49,111 nucleotides of DNA from positions 1 through 49,111 of the forward strand of contig NZ_JAKSYI010000036.1 in assembly GCF_022829285.1 (NCBI RefSeq), given 5' to 3'. This stretch comes from Methylobacterium sp. J-078 (GTDB lineage Bacteria; Pseudomonadota; Alphaproteobacteria; Rhizobiales; Beijerinckiaceae). Positions 9,070-16,576 of this stretch are shown here, in pieces. A model generated the notes under the pieces. It was given only the letters and a program-made list of their open reading frames with translations. It ran no database searches and was not told the origin of the DNA. The translations under genes were made by a program, and so were the position numbers. Numbering within the stretch: position 1 is the first letter of the stretch; each line of letters starts with the position of its first letter.

Positions 9070-10156
9070 GGAACGCCTCCTGGGCCGGCGGCAGGTATCC
9101 GAGGACCTGACTGTCGATGCCGTGCTGCGCCAGATAGGCCCGCGCCCGTGCCGCCACGTCGGGCGCCGGCGGCAGCCCGATCGCCAGGGAGCCGAACGGA
9201 CGCCCGCCGATCTCGTCCACGGTGCCGGCCAGGATCGCGGCCTCGATGCCGGTGTCGCGGGCGAGCCGCGCCAGGATCGCGGTGCCGTCCGGGGCGTCCT
9301 CGAAGGCGATGCGCAGCACCACGGTCGCGCCCGGCCGTGCGCCGGCCCCGATCCGCGCCGCCAGCGCCGGGGGCAGCCCATGGCCCATTTCTCCCGCGAG
9401 GAGGGAGCGCGTGATCTCGGCCTGCGGCCGGGTGAAGACGTCGAAGGCCGAGCCCTGCTCGACGATGGCGCCGTGCTCGATCACCGCGACGCGGTCGGCC
9501 ACTGCGCGGATCACCGACATCTCGTGGGTGATGAGCACGATGGTGAGGCCGAGCTCCCGGTTGATGCGCGCGAGGAGCGCCAGGATCGACCGGGTGGTCT
9601 CGGGGTCCAGGGCCGAGGTCGCCTCGTCGGAGAGCAGCACCTCCGGCCGCGTCGCCAGGGCCCGGGCGATGCCGACGCGCTGCTTCTGTCCGCCCGACAG
9701 TTCGGCGGGATAGCGCCCCGCCTGATCGGCGAGCCCCACGAGATCGAGCAACTCGGCGACCCGCGCCCGGATCGCGACCGGTGCCCAGCCGGCGATCTCC
9801 AGGGGCAGCGCGACGTTGCCGGCGGCGTCCCGGGACGAGAGCAGGTTGAAGTGCTGGAAGATCATCCCGACCCGGGCCCGCAGGGCGCGCAGCTCGCGTG
9901 CGCGTAGGGCCGACACCTCGGCATCCCCGACCCAGACACGGCCCGCACTCGGCCGCTCCAGGCCGTTGATCAGGCGGATCAGGGTCGACTTGCCGGCACC
10001 CGAGCGCCCGATGATGCCCAGAATCGACCCGGCCGGAACCGCGAGGTCGATGCCGTCCAGGGCGGCGACCGCCGCCCCGTTGCGCCGGGGCGCGTAGGTC
10101 TTCGAGACGGATTCGAAGCGGATCACGGCCTCGGCGGAATGGATGGTCGACGGCAT
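9059..10156 (-). CDS. metN: Methionine ABC transporter ATPase MetN
   Basis: A 365-residue ABC ATPase. It has Walker A GRSGAGKST, signature LSGGQKQR, the MetN-typical Walker B LLSDEATSALDP and H-loop ITHEM. After the ATPase domain (to about residue 255) comes a C-terminal ACT-like NIL domain, which in this family binds methionine and causes trans-inhibition. The extra length over simple ATPases is explained by that domain. First gene of the metNIQ operon; the start codon lies next to a 586-bp non-coding region. Confidence 0.92.
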   Translation of the reverse strand: MPSTIHSAEAVIRFESVSKTYAPRRNGAAVAALDGIDLAVPAGSILGIIGRSGAGKSTLIRLINGLERPSAGRVWVGDAEVSALRARELRALRARVGMIFQHFNLLSSRDAAGNVALPLEIAGWAPVAIRARVAELLDLVGLADQAGRYPAELSGGQKQRVGIARALATRPEVLLSDEATSALDPETTRSILALLARINRELGLTIVLITHEMSVIRAVADRVAVIEHGAIVEQGSAFDVFTRPQAEITRSLLAGEMGHGLPPALAARIGAGARPGATVVLRIAFEDAPDGTAILARLARDTGIEAAILAGTVDEIGGRPFGSLAIGLPPAPDVAARARAYLAQHGIDSQVLGYLPPAQEAFRVA

Positions 10157-10742
10157 GGACGGGATGATCCGCGGCCCGGCCCCGCGCTTGCCGATCTCGG
10201 GAGCCGGAAGACGAGGTCAGGTCTCTTGAAGCACAGGAATGAGCTTCATTTATCCACGACCAGTCCGCATCCAGTCAATGAAAGCAGAGGCCAAATTGCG
10301 ACGCCGCCGAGGATGAAAGCCGTGGTGTCGGACGGTCGCGCGAGAAGGGTCTTCCCCGGGCCAGCGATCCGCGCACCGGAGGCGTGATCCCGCTCCTGGC
10401 CATGATGAATGCCTCCCGGTGGAAAGAGGGGGGGGTGAGCCGCATCACCCCGCGATGTGGTCCTGGACCGCCATCATTCTCGAGCATTGTCGATCCGCAG
10501 GCGCATTCCCCCACGAAAGCGCGCAAATTCGAAAAACCATTTTCTTGCGAAATCTTGGTGCGCGCCGGTAAATCTTCGGCACGAGATCGTGATCTCACAG
10601 CAACGGCACAAGTGATCCGCGAACGGTCCCGCGAAGATCGTCGGCGGCGCGGTGCGCGACGTTGTCCCACGAGACTTTCCACTGCGGGACTTGCGCACTG
10701 CGGGACTTGCTCCGTGCAAGACTTCCCATCCGGAGACGATTC
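10157..10742. promoter_or_regulatory. Divergent control region between metN and the second ssuA-like gene
   Basis: This 586-bp gap carries no convincing gene on either strand. It should hold the promoter of metNIQ (minus) and of the gene at 10743 (plus). It contains an AT-richer section near 10500-10570 and a phased array of GACTT elements at 10673-10724, described separately. Confidence 0.45.
10673..10724 (+). repeat. Phased GACTT repeats before the ssuA-like gene
   Basis: The word GACTT occurs at 10673, 10688, 10704 and 10720, at 15-16-nt spacing. The two central copies lie in a perfect 15-nt direct repeat, CACTGCGGGACTTGC, at 10680-10694 and 10696-10710. The array ends 19 nt before the ATG at 10743. 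Regular spacing at about 1.5 helical turns could reflect an operator array or replication slippage. Confidence 0.6.
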
Positions 10743-11732
10743 ATGACCGACGACACGCCGCGCGGGACCGTCCTGTCGCGCCGCACGATCCTGCGCGCCG
10801 GCCTCGGGGCCGCAGCGCTGGCGCCCCTCGGGATGCCGGCGCTCCACGCTGCCGAGCGGACCGTCCGCCTGAGCTACCAGCGCTCCTCGACCCTGCTCAC
10901 CATCCTGAAGGCGAAGGGTAGCCTGGACGAGCGCCTGAAGCCCCTGGGCTTCGCGCCCTCCTGGCACCTCTTCACCAGCGTGATCGAGCCGATGAACGCC
11001 GGCGCGGTCGACCTGCACGCGGATGTCGCCGACGCGGTGCCGATCTTCACCCAGGCCGCCGATGCGCCGCTCACCTTCTACGCCCGCGAGGTCGGCTCGC
11101 CCTCGGCGGAAGCCATCATCGTCCCCGAGGACTCGCCGATCCGCTCCATCGCCGACCTGAAGGGCCGCACGGTCGGCGTCTCGCGCGGGTCGGGCTGCCA
11201 CTTCATCCTGGCAGCCGCCCTCAAGCGGGCGGGCCTCGCCTTCACCGACATCAAGCCGGCCTATCTCCAGGCGCCGGAGGGTCTGGCGGCCTTCGGCCAG
11301 GGCAGCCTCGACGCCTGGGTGATCTGGGACCCGTTCCTCGCCATCGCCCAGGCCAAGCGGCCGGTGCGGGTATTGGCCGACGCCACCGGCCTGTCGAGCT
11401 ACCACCGCTACTACCTCGCCAACGACCGCTTCGTGGCCGAGAACCCGCGGGTCGTCGGGATCGTCTACGACGCGCTCCGGCAGGCAGGACGCTGGGTCAA
11501 GGCCGAGCCCGATGCGGCGGTGGCGCTCCTCGCGCCGATCTGGGGCGACCTCTCCCCGGAGGTGGTCGCCACCGTGAACCGGCGCCGGACCTACGAGGTC
11601 ACGCCGGTGGCGCGGTCCGAACTCGGCGAGCAGCAGGCCATCGCCGACACCTTCCGCGAGGCCAAGCTGATTCCCCGCGACCTCGATGCGACCGCGGTGA
11701 AGACCTGGCAGCCAGCGGCGGAACGGGGCTGA
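10743..11732 (+). CDS. SsuA-like substrate-binding protein, Tat-type signal
   Basis: A 329-residue aliphatic-sulfonate-type binding protein. The N-terminus has a twin-arginine-like signal (SRRTILRAGLGAAALAP), suggesting folded export through Tat. Cleavage is probably after LHA near residue 38. The mature part has VRLSYQRSSTLLTILKAKG, then DLKGRTVGVSRGSGCHF and GSLDAWVIWDPFLA, all typical of SsuA proteins. An upstream ATG at 10662 would lengthen the product across the repeat array and destroy the signal, so 10743 is chosen. It lies 4 nt before a monooxygenase gene. There is no dedicated permease or ATPase next to it, so it may feed the SsuCB pair at 5903-7553. Confidence 0.85.
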   Translation: MTDDTPRGTVLSRRTILRAGLGAAALAPLGMPALHAAERTVRLSYQRSSTLLTILKAKGSLDERLKPLGFAPSWHLFTSVIEPMNAGAVDLHADVADAVPIFTQAADAPLTFYAREVGSPSAEAIIVPEDSPIRSIADLKGRTVGVSRGSGCHFILAAALKRAGLAFTDIKPAYLQAPEGLAAFGQGSLDAWVIWDPFLAIAQAKRPVRVLADATGLSSYHRYYLANDRFVAENPRVVGIVYDALRQAGRWVKAEPDAAVALLAPIWGDLSPEVVATVNRRRTYEVTPVARSELGEQQAIADTFREAKLIPRDLDATAVKTWQPAAERG

Positions 11733-11736
11733 GCGC

Positions 11737-12780
11737 ATGACCCATCCGCTCCGCTTCGGGATCTGGGCGGCCGTGCACGGCTCCCGCGCCGCCCACCACG
11801 ATCCGGACGAGCCCGACGACGCCAGTTGGGACCGCAACCGCGCCCTGGTGCTGGAGGCCGAAGCCCTCGGTTTCGACGCCGTTCTCGTCGCCCAGCACAC
11901 CGCCAACCCCTACGACGACGGGCGCGATCAGCTCGAGGCCTGGACGGCCTCGGCCGCGCTCGCCGCCCTGACCCGGCGCATCGAGATCATCGCGGCGATC
12001 AAGCCCGGGCTCTACCACCCCGTGGTCCTGGCCAAGATGGCCCTGCAGATCGAGCACATCGCCCGCGGGCGCTTCGCCCTCAACCTCGTGAATGCCTGGA
12101 ACCGGGCCGAGTTCGAGCGGGCCGGCCTGCCCTTTCCGGCCCACGACGCACGCTACGCCTACGGCGCCGAATGGATCGGCCTCGTCGACCGGCTGATGCG
12201 GGGCGAGCGCGTCACCCATGCGGGCCCGCACTTTCAGGTGTCGGATTACCAGCTGCGCCCGGCCGGCAGCTTCCGACCGCGCCCGACGATCTATCTCGGT
12301 GGGGAATCCGAACCGGCTCGGGCGCTGGCGGCAAGCCAAGCCGACGTCTGGTTCATCAACGGCCAGCCCCTCGCGGATGTCGCGGCGCTGATCGCCGACG
12401 TCGCCCGCCGGCCCGCTGCCAACGGCCCCCTGCGCTACGGGCTCTCGGCCTTCGTCATCGCCCGCGAGACCGATGCGGCGGCGCAGGACGAGCATGCGCG
12501 CCTCCTAGCCCTGGCCGACCGCGACGCGGGCCTGCGGGCGGACACCCGGGCGCGTACGGACACGGCGAGCGTGATGTTCGCCAAGACCGACGCCGCGGCC
12601 TCCCGCCATGTCGGGACCAACGGCGGCACCGCCGCCGGCCTCGTCGGCAGCTACGACACCGTCGCGTCCCGCATCCACGCCTTCCATGCCGCCGGCATCG
12701 AGCTCTTCATGCTGCAATTCCAGCCGTTCGAGGCCGAGATGCGCCGCTTCGCCGAAGAGGTCCTGCCCCGGGTGCGCTGA
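11737..12780 (+). CDS. Flavin-dependent monooxygenase, SfnG/SsuD-like
   Basis: A 347-residue luciferase-like monooxygenase. The pattern resembles dimethylsulfone monooxygenase SfnG and alkanesulfonate monooxygenase SsuD. Landmarks are the IEIIAAIKPGLYHPVVLAK strand, EHIARGRFALNLVNAWNRAEF near residues 107-127, and IYLGGESEPAR near 186-196. These enzymes use reduced FMN and O2 to release sulfite or sulfinate from sulfones and sulfonates. It starts 4 nt after the stop of the SsuA-like gene, so binding protein and oxygenase are probably co-translated. The choice between SfnG and SsuD cannot be made from motifs alone. Confidence 0.85.
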   Translation: MTHPLRFGIWAAVHGSRAAHHDPDEPDDASWDRNRALVLEAEALGFDAVLVAQHTANPYDDGRDQLEAWTASAALAALTRRIEIIAAIKPGLYHPVVLAKMALQIEHIARGRFALNLVNAWNRAEFERAGLPFPAHDARYAYGAEWIGLVDRLMRGERVTHAGPHFQVSDYQLRPAGSFRPRPTIYLGGESEPARALAASQADVWFINGQPLADVAALIADVARRPAANGPLRYGLSAFVIARETDAAAQDEHARLLALADRDAGLRADTRARTDTASVMFAKTDAAASRHVGTNGGTAAGLVGSYDTVASRIHAFHAAGIELFMLQFQPFEAEMRRFAEEVLPRVR

Positions 12781-12783
12781 GGC

Positions 12784-13009
12784 TCAGGCGCGGGCGACGA
12801 AGCGCTGGTGGCCCGCCATGCCCGCCAGCATGGCGGCGACGAAGGCCATCACGGGCCGCGCTCCCGTCGACAGGCCCCAGCCGATCCCGAACAGGGCCGC
12901 GCCCCCGATCAGCGGCCGTTCGATCCGGCGGTTCGTCGGCAGGTCGAAGGCGCCTGCCAGGGCCGGGCGCGGAAGGCGCCGGGCCAGAGCGTAGCCGAGG
13001 CCGGCGAGG
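12784..13009 (-). pseudogene. YeeE/YedE-type (DUF6691) transporter remnant
   Basis: Minus-strand translation gives the C-terminal part of a DUF6691/YeeE-YedE membrane protein, implicated in thiosulfate or sulfur transport: ARRLPRPALAGAFDLPTN, then RPLIGGAALFGIGWGL, then FVAAMLAGMAGH. Two defects are visible. The N-terminal half is missing and replaced by an IS3-type fragment from 13010. The conserved Cys-Pro-Gly-Pro segment expected after GIGWGL is also absent, the sequence jumping to STGARPVMAFVAAM. It is therefore a non-functional remnant, but it fits the sulfur theme of the neighbours. Confidence 0.65.
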
Positions 13010-13204
13010 GCCCATCTTCCGGCAGACCTCGTCCACCGAGGCGCTGTTCTCCGCCTGCCGCAGGGCGAAGGCGATCTGTTCGTTCGTGAAGCGTTTGCGA
13101 GGCATGGCATCCACCCTCCTTCAGGGTTCAGGATGCCCGAAAAATTTGCGCTCAGCGTGGGCCGGTTTGCTGGGTCAGGGTCACGCACAATCGACAGACT
13201 TATA
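13010..13204 (-). mobile_element. IS3-type element left end with orfA fragment
   Basis: An ATG at 13105 (minus) opens a frame coding MPRKRFTNEQIAFALRQAEN and then VDEVCRKMG, the N-terminal helix-turn-helix of an IS3-family OrfA. It breaks off at 13010, where the DUF6691 remnant begins in another frame. DNA from 13106 to about 13204 looks like the IS leader, with an element end near TGTCGATTGTGCG. The rest of the element, including orfB, is lost. Its outer end lies only about 9 nt from the stop of the gene at 13213. Confidence 0.65.
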
Positions 13205-13212
13205 GCATTCAA

Positions 13213-14328
13213 TCAGCTCGGTGCTCCGAGCCGTTGCATCAGCGCCAGCATCGTTGCCGCATCCGGCATCGGCACCAAGCTCGACACGGTTTGGCTCAAG
13301 CCCTCGACCGACGGGCCGCCGCGCCCCACGCTGCCGAGCTTGCCCCGGAAGCCGTGCTCGCTCCAGGCGAGTTCCTGCAAGTCCGGATCGGTCAGGGCCG
13401 CGACGAGGGGGTCCGCCGCCGCGGCGAGGCTGATGATCGGGTGCGAGGAGGTCACGGTCGGCGCGGGGTAGAGCATGACCGGGCGGATCCTGGCACTCTT
13501 CAGTGCGTTCCAGCGCTCCGGGTTCGCGAGGATGAACTCGACGAGCTGGCTCTCGTAGGCGGCGATCAGCGGCTTCCCGCCCATCCCCTCCGTCAGGTAG
13601 CTGTTCCAGTGCGTGCCGCTGGACGCCTCCTTGTAGCCCATGCGGTCGAAGATCGTCGCGATCCTGTCGCCATCGCGGACTACAGATTCCGGACTGGCGA
13701 CGTCGCCCGAGAAGAGGTTGGCGAGAAGAGCGGCGAAGCTGAAGCCGGAGTTCGACTTCAGCGGATCGGTCGTCGTGACGATCACGCGGCCGTAGAGGTC
13801 CGGTACGCCGAGGTCCTTCCAGGACAGGCGCTTGACGATGGCCTCCATCAGCTCGGCCATCTTGACGATGTAGAAGGCGTTCTCACGCCGCTCGACGTAG
13901 CCGGCGTTCTCCAGCGCCTCGGCCACCGGGGACCAGCTGTAGATCACCAGCGGCGAGTTGAAGACGACGTCGTCGCGGCGCACCGGCAGGGCGTTGCGCC
14001 GGGCGAGCTGTGCCATCACCGAGCTCGCGGGCCAAAGCCATTGCGGCCCCTGCCGGGTGAGGGCAGCGTCGCTCACCATCTCGACCGAGCCGGCCCGGCG
14101 CGCGTCGAGGGTCAGGCCGTAGCGGCGCGAGAGCAGATCGCGCACCTTCGGGTTCTTCACGAAGTCGAGCTTCTCGCCGCCGATGAAGCCCCACAGGGCG
14201 ACCTGATCGGGGTTCGTGCCGGTGATCAGCCCCTCGATCCTCCTGGGGCCGACCAGGGCGACGCCCGTGGTGCCCGCGATGCCGCTGGCGAGCAGGCCGA
14301 TGCCGAGGTTGCGGCGGTTCAGCGCCAT
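13213..14328 (-). CDS. Solute-binding-like protein, fourth gene of the TelA/VWA operon
   Basis: A 371-residue protein with an N-terminal hydrophobic segment (about residues 8-27), then a predicted periplasmic type II solute-binding-like domain. The SNSG motif at residues 192-195 also occurs in the binding-like half of the VWA lipoprotein encoded at 15011, suggesting that the two domains are related. No lipobox is present, so it is either secreted or membrane-anchored. It overlaps the XpaC-type gene by 10 nt, indicating coupled translation. No permease is encoded in the operon, so it may be a sensory or scaffold component rather than a transport component. The function is not known. Confidence 0.75.
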   Translation of the reverse strand: MALNRRNLGIGLLASGIAGTTGVALVGPRRIEGLITGTNPDQVALWGFIGGEKLDFVKNPKVRDLLSRRYGLTLDARRAGSVEMVSDAALTRQGPQWLWPASSVMAQLARRNALPVRRDDVVFNSPLVIYSWSPVAEALENAGYVERRENAFYIVKMAELMEAIVKRLSWKDLGVPDLYGRVIVTTTDPLKSNSGFSFAALLANLFSGDVASPESVVRDGDRIATIFDRMGYKEASSGTHWNSYLTEGMGGKPLIAAYESQLVEFILANPERWNALKSARIRPVMLYPAPTVTSSHPIISLAAAADPLVAALTDPDLQELAWSEHGFRGKLGSVGRGGPSVEGLSQTVSSLVPMPDAATMLALMQRLGAPS

Positions 14329-15008
14329 GGCGACGGCTCCGGCGCAGGACGGGATTCCGTGGACATGTCCGGAGAACTGCGCTCCTCCGTGCGGATCGCA
14401 TCGGCGAGCAGCTTCAATTCGACATCGAGGCCTTCGATTTCAGGCGCGCTGAGGCGGTCGGCGTGGCGGGCGAAGACGGTGTCGAGGCGTCCGATCAGCG
14501 CCCCGGCGGCATCGAGCCGGGCGTGGTCGGGCCGGTTGGCCCCCTCCAGCACCCCGTAGCCCTCGCCGAGCCGCACCGCCGCCGGCAGATAGTAGGTGAG
14601 GAGGCGCCGTACGCTCGACAGGCGCCTCGGCGTCCGCTCGACCTCGCCGATCACCCGCGCGGCGACGGTGTGGAGATGATCGAGGTCGCGGCGGGCGGAC
14701 GGCTCGCGCACGGCGTGCGCCGCGGCGCGCAGCCGTGCGAGATCGACTTGCGCCGCCGTGAGGACCTCGCGGGCGAGGTCGAGGCCGGCCGCGTCGAGCG
14801 TCTTGCCATCGAGCGCCTTGCCATCGAGCTCTTCGAAGAGACCGCGCGGAGCGAAGGCGAGGCGCGTGCCGACGAAGATCAGGACCGCACCCGGCAGCGA
14901 GGCCCAGAGCGGCAGGCCGAACCCGAAGCTCGCCACCGGGGCAAAAATGCCGCCGGCGAGGCCGGCCCAGAGGTCGACCGATGACCTCAGTGCGGACAGC
15001 CGGGGCAC
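14319..15008 (-). CDS. XpaC family protein
   Basis: A 229-residue protein resembling XpaC (named for 5-bromo-4-chloroindolyl phosphate hydrolysis). Two hydrophobic segments lie near the N-terminus (about residues 13-50), followed by a long helical cytoplasmic region with the family pattern RRLLTYYLPAAVRLGEGY near residues 146-163. XpaC genes are commonly paired with TelA genes, as here. The GTG at 15008 is the likely start, just after the stop of the VWA gene (15011). A longer in-frame extension would overlap that gene. The molecular function of XpaC is not settled. Confidence 0.8.
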   Translation of the reverse strand: MPRLSALRSSVDLWAGLAGGIFAPVASFGFGLPLWASLPGAVLIFVGTRLAFAPRGLFEELDGKALDGKTLDAAGLDLAREVLTAAQVDLARLRAAAHAVREPSARRDLDHLHTVAARVIGEVERTPRRLSSVRRLLTYYLPAAVRLGEGYGVLEGANRPDHARLDAAGALIGRLDTVFARHADRLSAPEIEGLDVELKLLADAIRTEERSSPDMSTESRPAPEPSPWR

Positions 15009-15010
15009 GC

Positions 15011-16576
15011 TCAATTGTAGCCCCGCACGGCGCGGAACGCCTCTCGCAGCGAGGTGCGCCCATCGAAGACCCGTGCACGCGTGGCGTCGGCGAGGGTATC
15101 GAGCTGCGTCTTGTCGGCGTCGCCGAAGGTCACGCCGAAGACCGGGATGTCGGCTCCGGCATTGCGCCACGCGTCGAGAAAGTCCTGCTGGTAGTTCTCG
15201 CTACGCCCGTCCGTCATTAGGACGATCGCCGGGAGATAGCGGCCCGTGTCGGGCGTGTCGCGGATCTCCTGGAGGCCGGCCTTGGCGCAGGCATAGATGT
15301 TGGTGCCGCCGGTCGCATCGTTGCTCTCCACGGCCCGGATCAGGGTCGGTGCATCGGCCGTCGAGCCGCTGCCGCGGGTCACGCCGCGCACCCGGCTGTC
15401 GAACGGGATCACCGCGATCCGGTCGGCCGGTCCGTTCTGGACGAGGACGCGCGAGGCCTCGTCATGCGAGAGCACGAAGCGCATGGCCTTCTTCAGTTCG
15501 TCCTCGCCCGGGCCTCCCATGCTTCCCGAGAAGTCGAGGCAGTAGACCGTGAGCGAGGGCCGGCGCAGTGCCTCCTGGTAGAGGTCGAGCGCCGCGCGGA
15601 CCACGGCGGGCTCCGGCATCCGGATCAGTGCGACCAGACGCGACGCATCGTAGTTCCAGCTCGGATCGGGCACGGCGCTGCGTGCCTCGCCGACGGCGGG
15701 GCGCCGGCCGAGAGCGACGAGCCTTGTCTGGACCTCCGCCGAGAGCAGGTGCTTCTGCAGGGCGTCGAAGAAATTGCGCGCCGGCACGCCCTTGCCGCGG
15801 TCGACGAAGCCGAGCGGGGAATTCGCGGCCGCGACGCCGTCGCTCGGATAGATCGCGTAGAGCGGCTCCGCCCCGCGCCGCTTGAGCTCGGCATTGGTCT
15901 CGGCGAGCACGGCCTCGTAGTTCCACATCCCGTCATAGGCCGTGCCGCCCTCCAGGCTCCTGAGGTAAAGATCGGCGAGCCAGGCGCTCGATCCGGCCGT
16001 GCGAGCCGTGCCAGACAGCAACGTCTTGACCGTGTCCTGCATCCCCGGCGTCTTCAGATCCGCCAACGTGATCGCGTCCGGCGACCCGAGCGCCGCCGAG
16101 AGCATGGCGAGATAGGCGCCGGCGCCCGAATTCGACTGCGTGGCCGAGCTCGCCAGATAGCTCAACTTCTTATCCCTGACCGCCTCGACGATGTCGCTCG
16201 TCGCCACCGGCCGCCCGATCCAGCCGAGCGCCTCGGCCTTGCTCCTGCGCAGGCCGAGAATCACCGGTGAGCGCGCAATCGGCGTCAGGTCGCGTACGCG
16301 CTTGTCGCGGTCGAACAGCTCGATCCAGATCGCGTTGGCCGGCCAGACCGCGTCGAAGGCAGCAGACTCGTGGGACAGCGCGAGGCCGATATCGAGGGAG
16401 CCCTGATAGTCGAAGCGGCAGGTCACACGCCGGGCGCGGCAGAAATCCTGGACGATCGGCTCCAGCGTCCGGTTCTCGGAGCCGGAGGCGATCACGAAGT
16501 CCAGGGGCGGACCGCCGCAGGCGCCGAGCGCCGAAAGCAGGACGGCGGCGAGACCGTGGCGGAGGAGGCGCCTCAC
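15011..16576 (-). CDS. VWA-domain lipoprotein with solute-binding-like domain
   Basis: A 521-residue fusion. A lipoprotein signal ends in LGAC with Cys20 as the lipidation site. Residues about 25-300 form a solute-binding-like domain containing SNSG at 148-151. Residues about 340-515 form a von Willebrand A domain with a complete MIDAS: DFSGS (D348, S350, S352), the threonine in TGGTN (422-426) and D456 in LMTDG. The VWA domain should bind a divalent metal and a protein partner in the periplasm. Its start overlaps the telA stop by 4 nt (ATGA). In Ter/Tel-type stress systems VWA proteins partner TelA; the fusion to a binding domain is the unusual element. Confidence 0.85.
   Translation of the reverse strand: MRRLLRHGLAAVLLSALGACGGPPLDFVIASGSENRTLEPIVQDFCRARRVTCRFDYQGSLDIGLALSHESAAFDAVWPANAIWIELFDRDKRVRDLTPIARSPVILGLRRSKAEALGWIGRPVATSDIVEAVRDKKLSYLASSATQSNSGAGAYLAMLSAALGSPDAITLADLKTPGMQDTVKTLLSGTARTAGSSAWLADLYLRSLEGGTAYDGMWNYEAVLAETNAELKRRGAEPLYAIYPSDGVAAANSPLGFVDRGKGVPARNFFDALQKHLLSAEVQTRLVALGRRPAVGEARSAVPDPSWNYDASRLVALIRMPEPAVVRAALDLYQEALRRPSLTVYCLDFSGSMGGPGEDELKKAMRFVLSHDEASRVLVQNGPADRIAVIPFDSRVRGVTRGSGSTADAPTLIRAVESNDATGGTNIYACAKAGLQEIRDTPDTGRYLPAIVLMTDGRSENYQQDFLDAWRNAGADIPVFGVTFGDADKTQLDTLADATRARVFDGRTSLREAFRAVRGYN

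Noticed and set aside
10217..10290. SAM-II-like riboswitch before metN (minus strand contains GGATAAATGAAGCTCATT)
   Set aside because: It resembles part of the SAM-II consensus (GATAAATGTAGCT), but the first stem and the GATTTAACC segment are missing. A covariance-model search would decide; without it the call is not supported.
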